From Zoroaster sp. YZ-2022 (taxonomy: Eukaryota > Echinodermata > Asteroidea > Forcipulatida > Zoroasteridae): a DNA stretch of 64,000 nucleotides. The stretch spans positions 15,884,060 through 15,948,059 of the forward strand of contig CM055823.1 in NCBI GenBank assembly GCA_029582265.1, given 5' to 3'. The translations under genes and the position numbers were made by a program. This document shows, in pieces, positions 56,765 through 64,000 of the stretch. A model generated the notes under the pieces. It was not told where the DNA came from, did no database searches, and saw only the letters and a list, made by a program, of their open reading frames with translations. Positions within the stretch are counted from its first letter, which is position 1. Every line of letters begins with the position of its first letter.

Positions 56765-56978
56765 TAAAGGGGCAATATCATCACACGATCAACATGACAT
56801 GGAATATTGGTTAACTCGGTGACTGAAATTAATACCCCACATGATAAGGTCATATTACCATTGCTGCTGCATAAATGAGCCAGTAATTTTCAGACACTGT
56901 GCTCATCTTAAAGCAGGACACCGATTCCATACCCTGTTGAAAGTCTACTCTGATCTTGATGACATTGTCCCTTTAATC
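56765..56978. mobile_element. TTAA-flanked inverted-repeat element, copy (complete)
   Basis: Ttaaaggggcaatatcatca at the left and gatgacattgtccctttaa at the right, with the central cacatgataaggtcatatta and gctgctgcataaatgagc. TTAA lies at both borders. Confidence 0.75.
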
Positions 56979-57301
56979 ACAGCTTTGCTATACAGCAACC
57001 CCAAACCCCTTTACATGTACAACCTGGGAGTATCCATGAGTATCCATGTGCTTCAGTAATTGTTCTCCAACTAAAAGATAAGATGTTTAATATCCAAACA
57101 AAATTACAACATCCTATAATTTGAATGTACATGTACAACTTATTTGGTATAAAGCTGATGTTGGTATCAATCTTCACTAGAAATTGTGTAAGATGATGCC
57201 TTTAACAAAAGTGAAATTCTGAAAACCTTTTAAGTATTTTCAAATAAAGACATAAGGTATTAAATGCTACTCTTTTAGATTGCTTGCTTAATTTATTTAT
57301 T

Positions 57302-57372
57302 GATTCAAGAAAAGTTATCATATGCATAGAAGTTTCACCAACATTAATGTTGTATCAATTACCTTAAAATAA
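57302..57372. repeat. Single diverged unit of the 81-bp minisatellite
   Basis: Ttgattcaagaaaagttatc, atgcatagaagtttcacc and aacattaatgttgta follow the order of one array unit. The array's right border (ccctttaaaataaat) resembles the border here (ccttaaaataaat). Confidence 0.6.
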
Positions 57373-57620
57373 ATACATATACACTGTACATGTCTTTGCA
57401 TATGTTTAAAAACACAGCCCCCTCCCGTGTCCCTTTAAAAACAACATTCATTATGTATGCAGACTAAATCCGATCAAAATATATTTGAGTGTTTGTTGTA
57501 CACATTTTGATTAGCCATATGTCAATTCAAGCTACATATACATGTAATTATTAATCTGTGTTTTCAAAGTGTTAAAATAAACCGAAACTATGAACTGGAT
57601 ACATTTTGTTTGCTGTTAAT

Positions 57621-57770
57621 TCAGTCTTTCTCTAGTCTTTGTTTCTTCTGTGGTGGCTGCTTAGTTTTGATGTCAGTGGATCTAGGTTTCTGGTGAGCTG
57701 TGTGTATAGTGTCTTTGAAAATCTCTACTGCCTTCCTCTATGGCCTGCTCCATGATGCGCATCTTGTAGT
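57621..57770 (-). CDS. Candidate terminal exon, unknown protein
   Basis: On the minus strand, acceptor ttcatcgccttag is followed by DYKMRIMEQAIE. After one frame shift near 57730 the sequence reads EIFKDTIHTAHQKPRSTDIK and TKQPPQKKQRLEKD to a TGA. A basic, Lys/Gln-rich C-terminus is typical of nuclear proteins. Possible polyadenylation words (aataaa) lie at about 57290-57370 on this strand. No family recognised and no upstream exon found. Confidence 0.35.
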
Positions 57771-57849
57771 CTAAGGCGATGAAAAATATAAATACCATTG
57801 TTTATAGAGTAATTATTCAAACATACGATTACACAAGTAACTGCAAAAC

Positions 57850-58480
57850 CAGTCATCCACTATAACAAAATGTTATGATTATTTGTACCTCTATGATTGT
57901 ACCAAAAGCTTTAGACAAGTTTACGAATCCACACAAAACAGAAATGAGTCTATAGTTACCAAATTCACAAGGATTACCATTTGTATCGATTGGTGAAAAT
58001 TTAAGTTCATTAGGAAAGATACATGTGGTTAAAGTTAAGTTGAAAAAATAACAACGGATCACATTATATGCAAAATGACTGATTTAATCACCCTTGGACT
58101 GATGTTGTCTAGACATGCAGCACTGTTTTTTAATCAGAATTTCACAGACTTCAAAAGCAGTGCGTTAATATTGGGATGGCCAAGATACTTTTTGCATATC
58201 TGATTGTTTTTTTTAATCAAGGTTGGCCCAATCTGTGTGAAATAATTGTTGAATGCATTGGTTATTTCAGCAGGATTTTTAAGCATTAGTCCGTTGGAGT
58301 TAAAATCACATTGGGTGTTGCGTGCCTGGGAGTTTTTCTTAAGGATATAATTTATAATGTTCCAGGCTTTTTGATATTGGATTTAGCACCAGAAAACTTC
58401 TCTGCATAATAGTACCCGACTTTGACAGACCATTAAGGTTGTTACAGAATTTCTTGTACTTCATTTTGTTGGTATTCTTT
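57850..58480 (-). pseudogene. LINE reverse transcriptase relic, N-terminal part
   Basis: Minus-strand pieces in several frames read KNPAEITNAFNNYFTQIGPT, then NSAACLDNISPRVIKS, then NLTLTTCIFPNELKFSPI and CEFGNYRLISVL. This is the usual order before and into the first RT motifs (FN-YF--IG, D-IS--V-K, L-TG-FP-ELK, NYRPIS) of jockey/CR1-type LINEs. Many shifts and stops; dead. Confidence 0.75.
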
Positions 58481-59400
58481 GGTTTTGATCAGGAAGTGTT
58501 TGTGTTTGATGGATTATATGGTACCATTAAGACTGATATTTTAAACTGGGAAATCATAAAGGTGATTTCAAATTTCACCCACAGTAAATACAAATCACAC
58601 GTCCAAAACTTTCGTACGCCATCTGTCGCTGTAGGACAGAATACTTTCAGGGACTACTTTCGTAAAATTCCCCCAAAGAATTGATAATTAACAAAGAACA
58701 TGCCACACTTGCCTCTCATGGACTCTGATCCAGTTATGAACTTTGTGCGCAAGCCAATTTTAAGGTGGTAAACGTGTTCACTCTGGCGTGAAATGCTGAC
58801 GATAATCATGATGCAAATAAAAGCAGGAGACCATCTTCAGCCAATGTGTATAGAGAGATTTTCTGAATAAAATACAATTTGTATTTTTGAGAACTTTTTC
58901 TGACTACATACTTTTTTTGATACACCCTGTATTGTCACACGAAGGGTAAGTTATTAGACTCAATGAACAGGTTGAGGCGAAAGAAGTGAAATAATTGGAG
59001 ACCTAGGCCTATCAGGTGACATTCTTTAATAAATTCGTTCAATAATTAGACCTTATAATTTGGATTTATGTGTGAATTTGTAAATATTAATCAGAACGGA
59101 ACATAAGTGGAAGGAGTTGATAATTTAAAAAAATTAATCGGAATTTAAGGTGCATTATTTATCGTGGTTTGAATACTTTTAGTAACCAGGTTGTTTTAGT
59201 TCTGACAATTTTGTATAGGCCTAAGGAAATGGACTGATTTGAAGTCTCAGTAATTTTGTATCTTAAAATAGACGGACTTAAAAACTTTATAACTTCACAG
59301 AAATATATAGCAATGACTATATACTTAGCTTGTATAAGGACAGCTGTGCGAGGATTAGAGTTAAGACCCTTGGCAAATTTCAAACATTGCTCCTCCCTCC

Positions 59401-59769
59401 TCATGGCCAAAGAGTCAAGACTACACACATTATTAATGCATCTTGATATGACATAAAATGATAACCCAGTATAATTTTGAATGCTCGTTTTTGTACTGAT
59501 TCAATTTCTTGAGTTTGCTTAACAGTGATACTTGAATGCCAAACAACATTGGCATATTCGAGCACAGGTCTAATGTAACCACAATAAACAACAATCAATT
59601 CATCCACAGTAAAACCAAATCTTTTCAAAGTCCTAAGCATGTACAGTTTCATATTAGCCTTCTTGAGCATATTATTAATTTGGGCATTCCATTTAAGATC
59701 ATTTTGTATCCAAATTCCAAAAATTTTAGCCACTTTAGCAAATTGCAAGCTCTCTTGACCAATTATCAA
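59401..59769 (-). pseudogene. LINE reverse transcriptase relic, C-terminal part
   Basis: A 122-codon minus-strand frame has FAKVAKIFGIWIQNDLKWNA, KLYMLRTLKRFGFTVDEL, YIRPVLEYANVVWHSS and IESVQKRAFKIILG. This is the thumb and post-RT region of non-LTR reverse transcriptases. It lies upstream, in minus orientation, of the N-terminal relic, so it is a separate copy or a rearrangement. Confidence 0.85.
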
Positions 59770-60640
59770 GTTTTGTAAATCAACCCTTCTCTATGCACTC
59801 ATTCATAAACCCATGGCAGAATCACAATAACTTAAGGAATCCCTGGTAAATGCTTACCCATTCATAGGCTAAAAAAGTGAATAAATTTAGGAAAAAATTT
59901 ACTTCTGACAGTAATTAATGAGTTTGTATTTTCACAAATCAGTTGTTTAATGTATAATATATTGAATATATCAGATAGCTGCAGATAAACATACAGCAGT
60001 TCATTGCAACATGATCATTTGATGGTTACAAAAGTTTAACTGTTAGTTTTCATGCCATGAATAGATGTAGTGTCACTGAATGGGATTGCACCATCATTAT
60101 TTACTACTAATATCAATCAAGTAGTGAACAGCCACAAATTATTGTTTGTAATTTAATTGAAACTGATGTCGAAACAACAAAATTAGAAGAAGTACGAAGC
60201 CGATCAAAATACTTGTATGTATGATGATTATTTTCTATTTAACACACCTTTATAATGATGAACTAGCAAAAACTCAGAGATCAGTTGTTTAATTTAGTGT
60301 TATCTTACATCCAAAGAGGTAATCATACTCGTAGGAGTACGTAGGCCTATTTATTAAATATGGAAATTGGGATCTTTTGTTTTCATAAATAAAATAAATT
60401 CGTCACACTATGTCAATTTTGTCAGTGATGGGCAGCGTATACCAAAAACGGTTTTAAGAATGTTGATAAACCTCTTGTATTGTCTATCGATTTGTTTTTC
60501 GTCTATATGTTGAACTGCTGGCAGAATAATTATATGAAAGCATTTGACCGATTTAAGGAAGATCTAAGAACAATTGCGAAAATAACCAAATGGAAGGGTT
60601 TAAATAAGATATTATAACCCTACTTTGTTTTCCATCTTAG

Positions 60641-60712
60641 ATGGCTGAACAACAACACAATCAGTGAAATTGAACCCGGAACATTTGATGATCTACACAG
60701 TCTCTATTACTT
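60641..60712 (+). CDS. Single leucine-rich-repeat exon
   Basis: A 72-nt exon between acceptor tttccatcttag and donor GTAAGTAT, phase 2 on both sides, encodes W-LNNNTISEIEPGTFDDLHS-LYYL. One exon equals one 24-residue LRR, as in LGR/relaxin-receptor, Slit-like and related extracellular LRR genes. No neighbouring repeat exon is convincing in the window. At 60879-60895 a second cccatcttagatg-tctgg acceptor-like copy starts a decayed stretch. Confidence 0.75.
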
Positions 60713-61439
60713 GTAAGTATTGTAAGCATTCCACCGAACTGTTTTTATATTGATACACTTAAGTATTGTCCATCGAGATTCATTTGTTATTTACAAATTG
60801 TTATTATAAAAATATGTAAACCTCAGGAAGGATAATTGTTGTTGTGTGTTTCAATACAATTTTGGAACTCTAGATCGTATTCCCATCTTAGATGTCTGGA
60901 ATACAAAACATTAGATGGTCATGTACCTAACTTGTCGTGAATTTCAATTAATCAATAATCAATTTAAAATTTATTTTAAATTAATGTATGCCCGACGACG
61001 AAAAAAAATTATAGGGAGTAAGAAGTTCGTGTTTTCTGCTGACCGAAATATTTGTATGCATTTTTTGCTCAGGCAGGAAAATTGTTCAAATTGTTTGATA
61101 CCATGACAACAGTATTGTTAAAACAAAGATCAGTAAAGTCCGTTAAATGGTTATTTTCACCAATGTTCTTAGATTTTACCTAAGAGCATACTTGAAGAAA
61201 TATTAATGATTGGTTAAAAACTGTGAAAAAAAACTCGGCCTGCAGCTCAATAGGCCTATATAGAAGAATTTCCCGAAGTAGGGTTAAAACATCGTGTTAA
61301 ATAATTAAATAATTAAATGGCCAGTGCACTCTAATGATGACTTATGTTATCATAACTGCCGTCACAAGCATGTGATGACATGTGACGGGGCTAGACTACC
61401 CGAAAAATTTAACTAAACCACCGAAAATTTACTACATAA

Positions 61440-62205
61440 TCTGCTTAATTTTAATTGTATTGGAACCATGGAGGATAATTCAAACCGCAAAAGATCTTCA
61501 AGTAGCTGAAGGAAACAGAGCACAAGAAAGGACTCACCCACACCACCTTCGCAAAGTCTCAGCAACAACGTTCAAGATGACCACCAGTGTTCCTGTGTCG
61601 CAGTGCTGAATACCATCAATGTAAAGCTGTACATCATCTTCTCATCCACCGGCAACATCGAGTCCAGAATTGGTTCTCTTGAAGTCAAGTATCTTCACAT
61701 CATATTAAAGACATCCAAGACCTGAAAGACTCTGCATCTTTCACCGAGAAGCAGATTCAAACATCAACCAAAAACCTCGACAAAAAAGATAAAATTCAAC
61801 CTGAAAGACATCAGACATCTGTAAGACAAAATCGATGACATTCACAACAGGAGCCGATGAAACAATGTTATATTCACGGTGTACCGGAGGGATCCGAAGG
61901 CAGCCAAATCTGTGAAGAAGTCCAGACTGGATTCTTTACTCACCACATGAAACTAGATAGAAGACGCTGAGAGTATCGAAATAGAACGCGCCCACCGCAG
62001 TCCAGGACGACAGAAACCATCATCGAGCCCGGCCACTGGCGGTGCAGACCTCACCAGCCGCTCCCGTCCGCGACCCATAACACTGCAGACTTCTACGCTC
62101 TGGCAATCGAAACTTCATCTTAAAAAATGCATCAAAGCATCTTAGAAACAACCAGTACAAGGGCTCCAAAGTAATAATCGTCGCAGTTTTCACGAAGTGA
62201 CGGAT
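61440..62205 (+). pseudogene. LINE ORF1 relic (L1/Tx1-type)
   Basis: Broken frames read SASFTEKQIQTSTKNLDKK, then CYIHGVPEGSEGSQICEEVQ, then IEIERAHRSPGRQKPS, and finally RNNQYKGSKVIIVAVFTK. This is the order of an L1-like ORF1 protein: a coiled-coil part, the RRM-like centre (GVPE, IERAHR) and the C-terminal segment. ORF1 binds the LINE RNA. Multiple stops and shifts make it dead, and ORF2 is not adjacent. Confidence 0.75.
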
Positions 62206-62580
62206 TCGAAAAAACTATTTTTTAAAAAATGATTTCAGTCAATATTTGGACTTCAAATAATGTCATCTTTCATTTCACCAAGTTTTAATTCTCAAAAATC
62301 TCTTTTTATAATTAAAATAATATTTTTTTTTTAAATATAAAATTGAAGTCAACTGTGGTTTTAAGTTTTCACGAAGTGACCGATTGCAGCCTTGTGCATG
62401 TATTACTGCGTGTATCTTATGCGAACGGCATGTTTTTAAGTTTCCAAAAGTGATACAAACGGTCACGCCACACGTGGGTTCTACGAAGTTGACGCGTGTC
62501 CCTATGTATATGTACTAATGCACGGGAAACGTCACTTCTTGACAACAGCATGTGCAGTTTTCTCGAAGTGACGGTTTGGT
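62188..62580. repeat. Spaced repeats of gttttcacgaagtgac
   Basis: Agttttcacgaagtgacgga-type words occur at about 62186, 62362 and 62555, with an inverse cgtcactt at 62529 and 62763. Spacing is about 180-190 bp. Confidence 0.6.
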
Positions 62581-62758
62581 TTATAAGTATGTTACTTGTT
62601 TACAGTTATTCTCCTCTACAAAACGCATACAGTTACGCGTCATTCAAGATTTCAGCTTTCTATCAAAGTAAACATTAATACTATTTGAGATTAAAATGAC
62701 ATCTAAACCGCGATTTTAAAACTTTACCAACTTCGCGATTTTACCACTACGTGGACGA

Positions 62759-62983
62759 ATGCGTCACTTCGGTAAAACTAACAATGTCACTCCGAAGACA
62801 CGAGATCAACGCAAGCAACTCCGGGAATATCATGTCAAAGGCATTCAGCGTGATGAGAGAGTACACTTCGCCTACATCCCTTGGTCGGTGCCGTCGATGA
62901 TCCGATACGAACTACAACAGCGGTCCAGATCATTCAAACTTGGAAACGTGCAAACCGTCGTAAGCTTTACATCACAACTCTAG
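62759..62983 (+). pseudogene. Open frame, probably mobile-element derived
   Basis: A 74-codon frame reads MRHFGKTNNVTPKTRDQRKQ, then EYHVKGIQRDERVHFAYIPW and ends VVSFTSQL. Basic N-terminus; no family recognised. It lies between LINE and gypsy relics. Confidence 0.3.
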
Positions 62984-63284
62984 TCTACCGAAACAATAAT
63001 GGATCTAAATGTTGATATTCCTTTAGTATGTGAATATTACCATCAAGATAAGTTTTGTAATTCATTTCCAGCTAAGACAAAATATCAAATGTCTTTATGT
63101 TTATGCTCGAAGTCTAAAAAAGAATATCTCTGCATGATATTTGAAATTATGTTGAAATTTTGGGAAGTATAAATTTTCTGCCATTTCTGCCATATTACCT
63201 GCCTATAACATGGTAGGTACCTGCAAACAAGGATTGTGGGGTTGCTCTCTACATTCATATCTGTCATCACTACAACATTAACAA

Positions 63285-63472
63285 GAAGTGAGATACATGT
63301 TAGAGAATGAAATAATTTCTACGGCTAATCAAAGCCCATGGAGTTCACCAGTTTTATTAGTTCCAAAAGATGATGGATCGCAACGTTTTTGCATCGATTA
63401 TCATTGGCGGATCCAGGGGTAAGGGCTGTAGCCCCCTAAAATCGTTTTAAAAAAAATTAAAAAAATAAAAAT

Positions 63473-63529
<57 letters not shown>

Positions 63530-64000
63530 AGGGGAGGGGAGAACGCACCCCATTCCCTACCTACTTAGTACTGTACTAACCGTTGCGCATAGGAAGTGGT
63601 GGCACCCTTTGTAGTACTGAAAAAAAATATATTCTCAGCCCCCCCCCCCTAAAAAATGTTCTGGATCCGCCCATGATTATAGAAAAGTGAATTCTGTTAC
63701 AAAAACTGATTCATATCCCATTCCACGGTTGGATGACTGCATTGATCGAATAGGGCATGCCAAATATGTAAGCAAGTATGACCTTTTGAAAGGATATTGG
63801 CAAGTGCCATTGACAGAAAGAGCTAAGGAAATTTCTGCTTTTGCAACTCCAGATGGTCTGTACGCATGTAATGTTATGCCGTTTGGCATGAAAAATGCTC
63901 CTGGTACGTTCACAAGAATGATGAATCAAATTACCCCAGAAATAGATGGTTGTGGAGCTTATAATGATGTTATCATTTTATTCAAATACATGTACCGATC
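63285..64000 (+). pseudogene. Ty3/gypsy-type reverse transcriptase, interrupted and cut by window edge
   Basis: Two blocks are in one frame, 63285-63401 and 63681 onward. Visible motifs are [19 protein letters not shown] (joined across the insertion), KTDSYPIPR, SKYDLLKGYWQVPL and VMPFGMKNAPGTF, the standard fingers and palm of a Ty3/gypsy RT. The catalytic YxDD position reads AYNDV: one residue and one Asp are missing. A 274-bp miniature element interrupts it after DY. Both changes predict an inactive polymerase. RNase H and integrase would lie beyond the window. Confidence 0.9.
63402..63675. mobile_element. Miniature element inserted in the gypsy RT
   Basis: The ends cattggcggatccag and ctggatccgcccatg are inverted, with one mismatch. 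Attat is duplicated at 63397-63401 and 63676-63680. Inside are agccccctaaaa/ccccccccctaaaa words in inverse orientation and an (AG)n run (63473-63525). No coding. Confidence 0.85.

Overview
This is animal nuclear DNA: spliced exons with GT-AG introns, tRNA-derived SINEs with an (ATT)n tail, non-LTR and Ty3/gypsy retrotransposon pieces, hAT-like and mariner-like DNA elements, minisatellites, and two fixed 500-N scaffold gaps (24544-25043, 43307-43806). The repeat make-up and a P2RX7-C-type exon set fit a marine invertebrate (echinoderm, hemichordate or similar). That placement is an inference; nothing here fixes the species.

About 2.8-18.9 kb (+): an ATG13-like autophagy gene. Eleven exons can be followed from the second HORMA-domain exon to the C-terminal region. 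The start-codon exon was not found. Splice phases agree for most junctions, but the exon at 7177 carries two compensating frame shifts, the exon at 17381 has an in-frame TAG plus a phase break, and the last exon is uncertain. Introns are packed with an 81-bp minisatellite, an 87-bp minisatellite, SINEs, short inverted-repeat elements, hAT-like elements and a fold-back element.

About 19-43 kb: no convincing host gene. It holds dispersed repeats, a (TTC)n tract ending in a gap, an inverted pair of ~1.1-kb elements (25.2-26.3 and 50.0-51.0 kb), an exact 282-bp tandem duplication, a mariner-like element, an inverted duplication with ~0.9-1.0-kb arms (36.19-37.10 and 38.45-39.46 kb), and a 146-bp satellite array (40.55-42.46 kb).

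About 43.8-64 kb: weak minus-strand exon candidates (43.9, 46.4, 57.6 kb), a promoter-like patch at 44.8 kb with a duplicated 54-bp segment, a broken P2RX7-C-like gene (54.1-56.1 kb, +), LINE reverse-transcriptase relics (57.9-59.8 kb, -), one 72-nt leucine-rich-repeat exon (60.64 kb, +), a LINE ORF1 relic (61.4-62.2 kb, +) and a Ty3/gypsy reverse transcriptase split by a small inverted-repeat element at the right edge.

The most unusual object is a fold-back repeat family (full copies at 11185-11580 and 51084-51395). Its copies are nearly palindromic yet flanked by exact 13-14-bp target duplications, which points to retrotransposition rather than cut-and-paste transposition.
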